DNA of 24,072 nt, from NCBI GenBank assembly GCA_015680685.1, contig MNCI01014582.1, forward strand, positions 54,163 to 78,234, given 5' to 3'. This DNA is from Gnetum montanum (taxonomy: Eukaryota; Streptophyta; Gnetopsida; Gnetales; Gnetaceae). A program made the position numbers and the translations under genes. Below the pieces are notes generated by a model. It was not told where the DNA came from and ran no database searches. It saw nothing but the letters and a program-made list of their open reading frames with translations. Of this stretch, positions 8,790 to 16,907 are shown piece after piece. How positions within the stretch are numbered: the stretch's first letter is position 1; each line of letters opens with the position of its first letter.

Positions 8790-11033
8790 ATGCCTGTTTC
8801 ACAAGGAAGCAATAATGTATCATATGAAGAGAACATTTATTGGAGAACTAATGAGATATATATTAAAGAAAATTGTAGTGACCAACCTCATGGAAGGGTT
8901 TCATATGTTCATAGCCACCTTGATTACACTCAAGGACTACATTCACCTAAGGAAGATAATCCTAGAGGAGATAATTTAAGTCCTAGACTAGGGGAGGCCT
9001 CAATGCCTAGGACCTTTGCAAACCTAGAAGAGATACATCAAGGGACCATGGGCAACATTATAGAAGCCATGGAAACTCTCCTAGTTCCTCATCTTTCTCT
9101 TCCTCTTCAACATCTAATTCTAACAAAGATGAAAATAGGTATAGAGGTATAGAGATAGAGCTCCACTATGGGGTTAAAATAAAAATAGAAATCAAAACCA
9201 AGGGCAAAATCAAAGACATCAAAATGAGCATAGACAAAATTATCACAATCAGACAAATAGAAATAGAAGTTTTTAACACAACATGTTTGATGATGGTGAA
9301 TCCTTGTTGGCCACTAAAAGCATGATGTAGATCATAGAGGTAGTTAAAATACCCCATAGGCATCACAAGAAAAATTGCATCAAGAGGCTTGATATGAAAA
9401 CATCCCTAAATTTTCGAGAGGCTATGATTCTGATCCATAACATCATTTGCAAGCCTTCCATGATGCCTATGTATTATAAAACATTGAAAGTGGGTAGCAA
9501 AAGCTTAAGCTCTTTTCTAGGATACTAATAGACAATGCCAAAGTGTGGTATAGATCATTGAAACCAAATTTAATCCATTGGTGGTTCACAATTATGGAAC
9601 TCTTTAATGAGAAATACCAAACCTATGCGAGGGTGTCCAACCTAAGGAAATGAATCCAAGGATGGAAATAAGAACAACATGAGCCCTTGGATATGATCCT
9701 AGATAGATACTATTCTCTACTAAATAAATGTCTAGGCCATGGTTTTTCTCAAGAAGATCTACTTTTTTACATCATAGATGGGCTTCATAGTCAAACAAGA
9801 GAGATCCTTGGGATGTATGCTCAAGGCTAATTATATGAACTAGGAATCCATCAGATCCAAAAGCTAATCAAGCATGTGGCAAAAGAAGAAGTAGAGCTAT
9901 GTAAATGAGAGAATGTTGAGAAATATCACAAGAACCCAACTCTTCAAATGAAGAGGACCCATATCTATGATGAGGAAAAAGAGGTAGCTCTCAATGAGGT
10001 GATTTTACAACAAACCTTGCCAATACAAAATTCTATTGATGAGTTTGAAGAAAAGCTAGACAAGATGTTGGAATGGATAAATGAGAAAGTTACAACTTGC
10101 ATAGAAATCATAGAGGAGAGAGTAATGAAAAATAAATCAAGTGACCACAACAAAAGGAGGAAAAGAGACTAAGAGACAAGTAAGAACATTGATTAGTAGA
10201 AATGAGAAATGGCTGTAGAAGAAGAGGCTATAGAATTAACCATAGAAGAAGATGATGGATGTGACATTTGCATATATGACTATCTAAAGGACTATTGCCC
10301 AGTCATGTTACATATACATGAGTATTGGGATTTTTTATTGAATCCCAAGTTCATACAAAAGCAAATGCCTAGGAAATTACCTTTCTCACAAGGTAATTAT
10401 AGACAGTCCTACAATCAACCCTACCACCCTAGTGGGACTTCTTATCAGCCTCAATACCATCATCCAACATAGTGGAAAAACCCACAGTCATGGGGGAGGC
10501 CATCATCAAACCAATACTACCCTTACTATTAGCTGAACTTGTATGGATATTATGTTCAACAACCTATTTCACCAACTAGTTCCACTTCCTCTACCTTGAA
10601 TCACTACTACTACTCTCCCAAATATCATCAACCCACAACATCTTATATGAGATTACCACCTCACACCTCTCATCCTCTATCATATTCTCAATATTCTCAT
10701 ACTTCCCTTTATCACATGTCACAACCAACAACATAGGAAGGTTCATCATCACAACATCAATGAAAGAATGCCACTTGTGCTACGAACATACATAGAAATG
10801 ATAATGCCAATAGATCTCCACCACAATCTTAGAAACACCCTTTCTTTAGGATGATTCCCATGTGTAAGCATAACACTCCTAGACCTAATAACTCATCAAA
10901 ACTAGTAGAAGGCCAATCTAATGCAAGAACCTTCCTCACAGGAATGATGTCTCCTAATCTTACAAAAAAGCCAACAACCAGTACCACTACAACACAAGAC
11001 ATAAATGATGAACTTATCATTGTGGAGAGATAA
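8790..11033 (+). pseudogene. Element B gag, 5'-truncated by element A and broken by stops
   Basis: The part before about 9150 corresponds to C's gag near 17300-17600. From about 9500 to 11033 one frame can be followed with about eight stops. It contains KVWYRSLKPNLIHWW and LFNEKYQTYARVSNLR (9535-9650), LDRYYSLLNKCLGHGFSQED, and a helical acidic/basic stretch. The zinc-knuckle-like motif CDICIYDYLKDYCP follows (10260-10301), in which the His position is Tyr. The tail is rich in Tyr, Pro, Gln and His (10380-10740), including YGYYVQQPIS, which matches YGYYMQQPIS in C. Gag would form the particle and bind RNA. The stops at 9651 and 9669 occupy the same codons as stops in C. Non-functional as read. 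Confidence 0.85.
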
Positions 11034-11571
11034 GAAAATCCATGCATCATTAAAAGTAAAGTATGTAGTTATGGAGTAGAAATTCAAAATATTAACAAAA
11101 CACACAACAAAGCTAAGGAACAAGTAGATGAGAAAAAACTAGCCTCTGTAGTAGCCACTAAACTAGAAGACATTCAATGGCTTGAAAATGAGAATATAAA
11201 ATTATTTTAAAGATGCATGGAGGAAATTGATCCACTTACTAGTTCTAGACTTAAGAAAATGGACCAAATAGAGGACTTAGACATGGATATCTTACACTTT
11301 CATTATACACCAGAAAAGGATATTAAACATGGAGACTTGGAAATTAAACAAAAAATCAAAAAGAAGAAGAAAACACATTTGGACCCCCAAAAATGAAAAT
11401 ACCTTTAAGTCTAGATGAAGATACATCTCTAAATGATCCAAACACGACTATCACCAATGTTAGATGTGCTACCACGTCATTAATTAAATCAATAATGGTG
11501 ATAGATGGAAAATTAATGGTATATAACCAAGGAATTGTGTAGTCCATCTTTCAAATGTGTGGTCATAAGAT
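11034..11571 (+). other. Element B: unrecognised coding-like stretch after gag
   Basis: In C the equivalent place holds the protease. Here I find no D-[TSL]-G active site and none of the protease sequence seen in C. Instead one frame reads as a charged, Lys/Glu/Asp-rich polypeptide with few stops (for example KAKEQVDEKKLASVV, then KKMDQIEDLDMDILHF, then KIKKKKK) up to about 11390. The rest, up to the internal purine motif, has several stops. It could be a degenerate gag/pol linker, or sequence acquired by a pol-less family. I do not recognise it. Confidence 0.45.
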
Positions 11572-11586
11572 TAGTCATGGGGGAGA
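11572..11586 (+). other. Internal polypurine-tract-like motif of element B
   Basis: The sequence tagtcatgggggaga starts the conserved 3' module and corresponds to 20227-20241 in C and 2152-2167 (minus) in A. Confidence 0.65.
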
Positions 11587-12160
11587 TTCTCCATCCTGGT
11601 TCAAGAACTAATAAGTTCTTTTCACCTTTTTTGTTTTATAATTTTTTATCGTTTTCCTATTTCTTCCAAAATTTTCTAATTCTTCATATGTTTTCCATTT
11701 CTTAATATTTTTCTTTTCTTTATATTTTTCTCTTTTCTTGAGTCATTCTCTTTATGTTTAATGAAGGTATTTCATGTTTTTGTTAATAATATTGCTAAGT
11801 CCTGATGCAAATGTCAATGTTATGTGTTAGGTTTTTATGCTATTCTATCAAGATCATTGGGTAAGTAATTGTGTAAAGTAGTGAGACCACGTCATCCATC
11901 CCTCTAGTTTTCTAAATAAAAGGTCATGGAAATAATTTGGTTCTTCTTTCATGAAATTAAAATTAATTAATGATTATTGTACCTTGAAGAAAGAGGGAAT
12001 GACCAAGTGGGAATGGCAAAGAGTATAACCTCAAGGGGACTTGTTGGGTTTTCTTCTTGTTTTCCTTATTGTGGTTTATGAATCCTCTTGGAACATATCA
12101 TAACTCCTCCATAAACCAATAATAGGAAGCTAAAAGTCTTTGCATGGTGTGGTTCCCATA

Positions 12161-12245
12161 AAAAAAACAAAAAAAACAAAAACAAAAAAAAAGGAAGGAA
12201 AAAAATAGGAAAAAATTAATAAAAAAAAGAGAAATAATAATAATA
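12161..12245 (+). repeat. A-rich low-complexity tract in element B 3' module
   Basis: This is almost pure A with scattered C and G, followed by aataataataat. A comparable A-rich tract stands at the same place in C (20820-20885). It lies inside the element and is not a LINE or SINE tail. Confidence 0.8.
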
Positions 12246-12771
12246 ATGGAAATTCAAGGCACATCCCTTAGACACAATAATGGGCTACAAACATTGGTTA
12301 TAAGGTTGGAAAGACATGTTACCCATGCCTAAAGGTGCTCCTCTAACTAAGGCCCTTCCTTCCTTCTTCTCTTTTCTTGTCTTTTTAGAGTGATTATTGT
12401 TTCTTGAGGTGGTTGTGGACTCATCGTTATTTGTAGGAAGAAACACATCAATGTGAGGATATTGTTCATGGTATGGAATTGGTATGAACTTGGATAGATG
12501 GGCATGCTAATCATTTTAATCACATTTATAACAAAAACCTATTGTGGACATGGTCAAGTACCTTACATCTTGATCTCTCGATCCCTTCTCATCCCATTAT
12601 TCACCTAACTACTACATGTGATTATGAGCCTTTTGGTTTTGTGTAGCTTAGTACAACATTCCAACCATGGTAGTTGTGTGTTGTTTAGAACAAAGGCATG
12701 GTCTACATTTAACTTCTTGGATGCCCATCGACATGTATAGAAGTGGTTATGTAAGGGCATTATGGTAGGAG

Positions 12772-12793
12772 CCTACTTTGGGGAGGACCCACT
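12772..12793 (+). other. 22-bp block identical in A, B and C (copy in B)
   Basis: Contains tactttggggaggacccact and is identical to 21369-21390 and to the minus strand of 887-908. The flanking sequence is much less alike, although B and A also share the bases just downstream. Confidence 0.75.
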
Positions 12794-13690
12794 TGCATAA
12801 ATTTTGTTGATCATAGCTTTGAACTAACCTTCACGTCTTCCAAAACATCAATGAAAATTTCTATAAATTTATGCATAATTTTGGAACTACTTCTCATCAC
12901 TTTCAATTACTTTTTACTTTTTTCTACTTTTTTGTTAAAATATCCTTCAAGTTCAATATTTCTTGGTCATATTTTGAATTAGAACTTTGGTTTCATTTGT
13001 TCAAAAACTTATGTGCTTCTAGAGTTACACTTATTAGTCATAGGACTAGGGATGTCTACTTTGAAATTTTTCTACTATCATATTTTCAAACATCATGGTA
13101 AACAATAGTAATTGATCAAAATAATGTGAATAGCTTGATGATTTTAGTTACCTCATAGCCTTGGGCATTGTATGTTGTCATCACCTTGTGCTTAAAAAAA
13201 GACTAAGGGATCTGAAAAGGGCTAATTATTAAGGAAAATTCACAAAAACTAACATTGATCCTTTGCTGACAAATGAAGGATATGCCCATGAACAAATCAT
13301 AGCACATATAAGATAGTAGCTCAAGAATTGAATGTTTGCTAGATCCATGGGACAATGAGAAGAAATTTCAGTTCATCCTTCAAGAATGTTCCACATAACC
13401 AAAGAAGCATTAACATAACAATCAAGGTTAGAAGTCTACCACTGCTAGCAACAATAAGAAGAATCATCTGCAGCACATTTTTAAAGACCTTTGAAAATTT
13501 TGTAATCTTCAATGTCTATCCAATCTTTTTGTCACTCTGTCATTTTGTAATGCATCCACTTGAATAGAATTTTGTAATGAGGCACTCAGAGTCAGTTAGT
13601 AGTTAGCATCAATCAATAATCTCATCATTTTTAATTTTTTTGTAAAAAAAGCTCAATCCTATCTTGTTAACTCGAGGACAAGTTTTTATT

Positions 13691-13703
13691 TAGTTGTGGG
13701 ATA
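13691..13703 (+). other. 3' polypurine tract of element B (degenerate)
   Basis: The sequence tagttgtgggata directly precedes the LTR start and aligns with aatcatgggggta in C and agtcatggtggta in A. The upstream anchor gaggacaagttttt is kept. Confidence 0.65.
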
Positions 13704-13727
13704 TGATGAAGCATCAGTTGGTTGCAT

Positions 13728-13839
13728 CGACATAGCCTCTTCAACGTAGCCACTTCAATGTAGCTACCTTAATGTAGATGTGTTGATGTAGCTATGTCAT
13801 AGTAGCCATGTTGATGCAGCCACATTGATGTAAATGATA
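13728..13839 (+). repeat. Eight 14-bp tandem units at the start of element B's LTR
   Basis: The units start at 13728, 13742, 13756, 13770, 13784, 13798, 13812 and 13826, for example caatgtagctacct, tgatgtagctatgt and tgatgcagccacat. Looser GATG/ATGTA copies continue to about 13900. The array takes the place held by GATATC arrays in A and C. Confidence 0.87.
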
Positions 13840-13912
13840 CATTGATGAGGCCCTGTCGATGTATGCAATGATGCATTAATGAAGCCCCATAGATGTAGTG
13901 TCTATATTTGCC

Positions 13913-13920
13913 TATAAATA
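13913..13920 (+). promoter_or_regulatory. Putative TATA box, element B 3' LTR
   Basis: The sequence tataaata in cctataaatacac lies about 210 bp into the LTR, downstream of the 14-bp array, as in A and C. Prediction from sequence only. Confidence 0.6.
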
Positions 13921-14340
13921 CACATGCTCCCACCATGTATTGGCATTCTTTGATCAATAGTATAGCTGAAATCTTGCATTTGTTTCTATAGTCTTAAAGA
14001 ATAGTCAATGAGTGCCTATAATGTGGATCTGAGTTAGTTATACAGTGTCTTATTTGAGTGGCAATGTACCTGAACACATTTCATGAATGACAATAAGATC
14101 AAGATTGATTCTTATTCATTGTAGCACTTTGAATTAGATTAAATTTACTTTCCATGCAATTTACATTTCATGTACTTAGTTAATATTTATGTTTCCATGC
14201 ATGTTAATGAATTGGTGGAATAAGTGCAACCAGTTTTGAGTGTAAACATATATTCACTTGGTAATCCCAATAGCATTATTACTTGGTTCACCCAATGGCA
14301 CAATGCTTGGTACTCATAGTAGTGGATACATGGGTTTATG

Positions 14341-14650
14341 ATGTTTATAACAAGCTTGGCATGGAGACTCATTGCCCGTAGGCTAGTTTAGACTTTACTT
14401 TCTATTGCTAATTAGTTAAATAATTGATTTCTTTATTATAATTAGGAGTAGCCTAAGGTCAAAACAACATCAAGAATCATATGCCTCACTTTGGACTAAA
14501 TCATATGTGACAAAGNCTTGATGTTGTTTTGACCTTAGGCTACTCCTAATTATAATAAAGAAATCAATTATTTAACTAATTAGCAATAGAAAGTAAAGTC
14601 TAAACTAGCCTACGGGCAATGAGTCTCCATGCCAAGCTTGTTATAAACAT
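14341..14650. repeat. Perfect 134-bp inverted repeat, 42-bp spacer, edged by N bases (probable assembly artefact)
   Basis: Arms 14341-14474 and 14517-14650 are exact reverse complements, compared base by base. An N lies immediately before the right arm (14516) and another immediately after it (14651). All other repeated sequence here has decayed by about 10-20%, so a flawless inverted copy beside gap characters is best read as wrong gap filling. A very recent foldback duplication is the alternative. Confidence 0.9.
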
Positions 14651-14674
14651 NTTGGTGTACCTCACTACTCATCA

Positions 14675-15330
14675 CATGGCTATTCTAGGACTAAGTTTAA
14701 GATTGGTATTTCCTTGATAATTAAGAAGAAAAAAGATGTAGGAAACTATTCCTTGGTCACAAAGTCTAATGAGATGGATATGCTTGCTACTACCCATGAC
14801 TTGTTAAAGGATTTAGGTGCATAAGTGGAGGTATCTTAGATGTTCTTAACCAAGCATAATTATTTCATAATGGGTAGGAGGATAACATATGTGGTTGCTC
14901 CATCATCAACATGTACCCAATAAACCTTGTATTAGAATACTTATATTACGATGAAAAGAGGGGCTTGCAATGCCTCATTTCTCTTTAGACTAGTCTTAAC
15001 CTAACTATCGTGAAATGTCATAGTCATCTATTTTGGTTCTTCCTTAAGTGAAGATGACATGATGACAAAGTGGATAGACTTTTCATTGGTAGGCATGCCC
15101 TCATTTATAGGAGTTAAAGTCAAAATCTTGACTAAATCTTCACAATGAGTAGTAGAGATGATAACCAAGTCATAGATGCTAAGGATATATTATTTTATTT
15201 CAATGAAAGCTTGACTTATTCCATGGCAATTGAGGAAGTATTTATTATTAGTGGATGATTTTTCTATTTTTTTGGCATTAATTTCTTCCATTTTCCCTGG
15301 GATCTCAACCTCATGTTTTAACATGTTTTG
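14675..15330 (-). pseudogene. Element D aspartic protease remnant
   Basis: On the minus strand one frame reads from about 15330 to 14675 with about eight stops. It contains EIPGKMEEINAKKIEKSS, then VHVDDGATTYVILLPIM, where D-D-G-A (14896-14907) stands at the D-[ST]-G-A active site of retrotransposon proteases. NKSWVVASISISLDFVTKE follows, and near the end ILNLVLE*PC, corresponding to the conserved [IV]LGRP[WF] motif. The frame stops there because element B has inserted. The protease would cleave the Gag-Pol polyprotein. Inactive as read. Confidence 0.78.
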
Positions 15331-15898
15331 TTTTAGCCCCTTGCTTTTCTCTTCTTTGTGATTGTCTTTGGGCTAGCTAGTTGACATAATTTAAGTAGTA
15401 GATTTTATGGGCATGGCTAAAATTGGGGTAGGTTTTGGTGCACCTACTTTCTTCTAGACTATCCATTGATTATTATTTTTGGCATTAGGCTTAAGAGGTG
15501 ATGATTTCCATTACTTAGGTGGTAACTTTTTATTGTTAGATTAAGAGGCTATTGATGCATTGGCCACTACAAGAGGATGTTGATCAATATGGGCTATGGG
15601 ATTATTGNAGTGTATGGGTCATTACTAGCATAGAGGAGGTTATTGTACATTTACATGGGCTGGTTTTATGGCCTAACAAGATTGGATGCATCTAAGACTA
15701 GTTTCCCATTATCTATCATCTTTTAAGGCCATGAAAAAAATCAATATTAGGGTTAGGGAGTTGATGATAATGGAAAAAATTAGTCTAGCTTGAAGTACTT
15801 AGACATTAGTGGATCATCTTTTCTAGCTATGGTGAGGTCCTTAGTAATCTCACATAGACAATCGTATTTCTTGTGAGCATTCTTAGATTGTTACTTTT
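15331..15898 (-). pseudogene. Element D gag-to-protease linker remnant
   Basis: Read on the minus strand from the element C insertion point, this has CLCEITKDLTIARKDDPLM and a long low-complexity stretch with many Asn, Lys and Pro codons and several stops. It carries a single N at 15608. It joins D's gag (22999 upward) to the protease (15330 downward), and removing element C with one copy of attag restores continuity. No separate gene is seen. Confidence 0.55.
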
Positions 15899-15903
15899 AT
15901 TAG
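15899..15903. other. Target-site duplication of element C, left copy (attag)
   Basis: The five bases attag directly precede TGATGGG of the 5' LTR and are repeated exactly at 22999-23003 after the 3' LTR. Confidence 0.92.
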
Positions 15904-15914
15904 TGATGGGATGC

Positions 15915-16019
15915 GATATCGCATGGGCCATGATATCGTGTACGCAATATCACATCCGCGGTGATATCGCATCCCCTGCGATATCGCGTAAACAATATCA
16001 CGTCATCCCCTGTGATCGC
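15915..16019. repeat. GATATC palindrome array in element C 5' LTR (14/17-bp spacing)
   Basis: GATATC or AATATC occurs at 15915, 15932, 15946, 15963, 15980 and 15994, with spacings 17, 14, 17, 17 and 14 bp. A damaged copy, gatcgc, is at 16014. Many copies are extended by CG or GC into longer palindromes. Confidence 0.87.
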
Positions 16020-16035
16020 AGTTTGCCACAAAGTC

Positions 16036-16043
16036 TATAAATA
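16036..16043 (+). promoter_or_regulatory. Putative TATA box, element C 5' LTR
   Basis: The sequence tataaata in gtctataaataagagg lies about 130 bp into the LTR, directly after the palindrome array. It is conserved in the 3' LTR at 22271-22278 and analogous to sites in A and B. Confidence 0.65.
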
Positions 16044-16763
16044 AGAGGTGGCTCTCCCTTGTTTCTGCATCTAGATCTAGACCCTTAGCGAGACTTTGGC
16101 AATTCTACCTCTCCAGAGATAGAATAATTTCCATGTGCCCGCAGTAGGAGCTCCAAAGTGAACAGATCTTTATTCAAGCAAATATTGTACCTGAACACAA
16201 GTTTGTGTATGGAAATAAAACAAACTATTGGATAAACCTTGTAGTGCATGGAATAGGCTAAATATGAATTTATTTATTGTTATTTATTGTTCATCATTTA
16301 AATGCTTTCTTAGTTAATTAAATCTCTCTCAACCCTTCTCCCATAGTTAAGTGCATTCAGTATGACCACTTCGAGCATGTGCGTTACACTTGGTAATCCT
16401 AGTAATGAATAGCATTTGGTAACCAAGGTTACATTGGTTCAAGGTGTGAACGGTAAGTGGGAACGGATGCTGATGCTAGGTTAATTAAGGCTTAGTTAGT
16501 TAGTTAAAGTTAGTTAATTAGTCTCTTCACCCTTTACCTCATTAGCATAGGAGATAAACATAAAAAATATAAAAATCACATACCTCAAACTTACTTAACC
16601 ATACAACCGTGACAAATATAAGTAAGTCTGGGATGACAACGAACAATTAACCTCAAGTGTTCCATGAAGCGTTTAGGCACTTAGTCTATGAAGTTTGACC
16701 GGATCACACATGTAACACTCGTATTTGTATGGTTGAATGTAGGGGTACCTCGCCACTCATCAT

Positions 16764-16782
16764 TGGCGCCATTGTCGGGGAC
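16764..16782 (+). other. Primer-binding site of element C (tRNA-Asp type)
   Basis: One base after the LTR, TGGCGCCATTGTCGGGGAC differs at two positions from the complement of the plant tRNA-Asp(GUC) 3' end (TGGCGCCGTTGCCGGGGA). Minus-strand cDNA synthesis would start here. The site type is typical of Athila elements. Confidence 0.87.
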
Positions 16783-16907
16783 TAAGTGTTTGTGCACTAA
16801 GTAGAACATAGGAAATCATCCACATCATTGGGAAGCTTAAACGAACCCTTAGGATTAATCAAAAGAAAAATTATATAACGGTTAATCAGCACACCTAGTA
16901 AGACACA

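Larger units (their letters stand above)
11587..13690 (+). other. Element B noncoding 3' module
   Basis: About 2.1 kb without a convincing gene. Blocks shared in order with C and A are: a T-rich segment after the purine motif; agtctttgcatggtgtggtt (about 12134-12158); an A-rich run (12161-12245); ggctacaa and ctctaactaaggccct (about 12335-12358); the 22-bp block (12772-12793); and, just before the LTR, aactcgaggacaagtttt (13669-13686). Short open frames at 12871-13101 and 13355-13567 have no recognisable protein features, and I do not call them. Confidence 0.7.
8777..14674 (+). mobile_element. Element B: Athila-like, pol-less LTR retrotransposon, 5' part not in window
   Basis: Reading on the plus strand: gag from the middle of its N-terminal region (8777) to 11033, an unrecognised stretch, a purine motif (11572-11586), a noncoding 3' module, a purine tract (13691-13703) and the 3' LTR (13704-14674). 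The 5' LTR, primer site and start of gag would lie left of element A, outside the window. B has neither protease nor reverse transcriptase, RNase H or integrase sequence that I can recognise. It ends in CATCA followed directly by the protease remnant of element D, so B inserted into D. Its target duplication would be catgg (14675-14679), but the partner copy is not visible. Confidence 0.82.
13704..14674 (+). repeat. Element B 3' LTR (971 bp including a suspect inverted repeat)
   Basis: The LTR begins TGATGAAGC after the purine tract and ends ggtgtacctcactactcatca, 18 of 21 bases matching the end of C's LTR. It holds a 14-bp repeat array (13728-13839), tataaata (13913-13920), and a tract with cttggtaatcccaatagcatt resembling cttggtaatcccagtaacgaat in C. 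The last third contains two N bases and a perfect inverted repeat that is probably an assembly fault, which would explain the excess over the roughly 850-860 bp of the A and C LTRs. The true sequence between 14475 and 14651 should be treated as unknown. Confidence 0.75.
15904..16762 (+). repeat. Element C 5' LTR (859 bp)
   Basis: Begins TGATGGG and ends CCACTCATCA. It opens with a GATATC array, followed by tataaata (16036-16043). Two segments, 16266-16357 and 16465-16566, are identical to the 3' LTR, while the rest differs at roughly 10-20% of sites. A gttagttagtta-type run (about 16491-16520) is included. Confidence 0.95.

Noticed and set aside
12161-12245. Poly-A tail of a LINE or SINE
   Set aside because: It sits inside the shared 3' module at the same place as the A-rich tract of C, with no target duplication or retroposon body beside it.
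13355-13567. 70-codon plus-strand open frame
   Set aside because: It lies in the noncoding module of B, has no recognisable motif, and is not conserved in A or C.
14341-14650. MITE or hairpin small-RNA precursor
   Set aside because: The perfect arms are bounded by N bases and lie inside a decayed LTR; an assembly fault explains it better.
15915-16019. CRISPR-like or satellite array
   Set aside because: Repeats are 6-10 bp palindromes with 8-11 bp gaps inside the U3 of a plant LTR; there are no long repeats with unique spacers.
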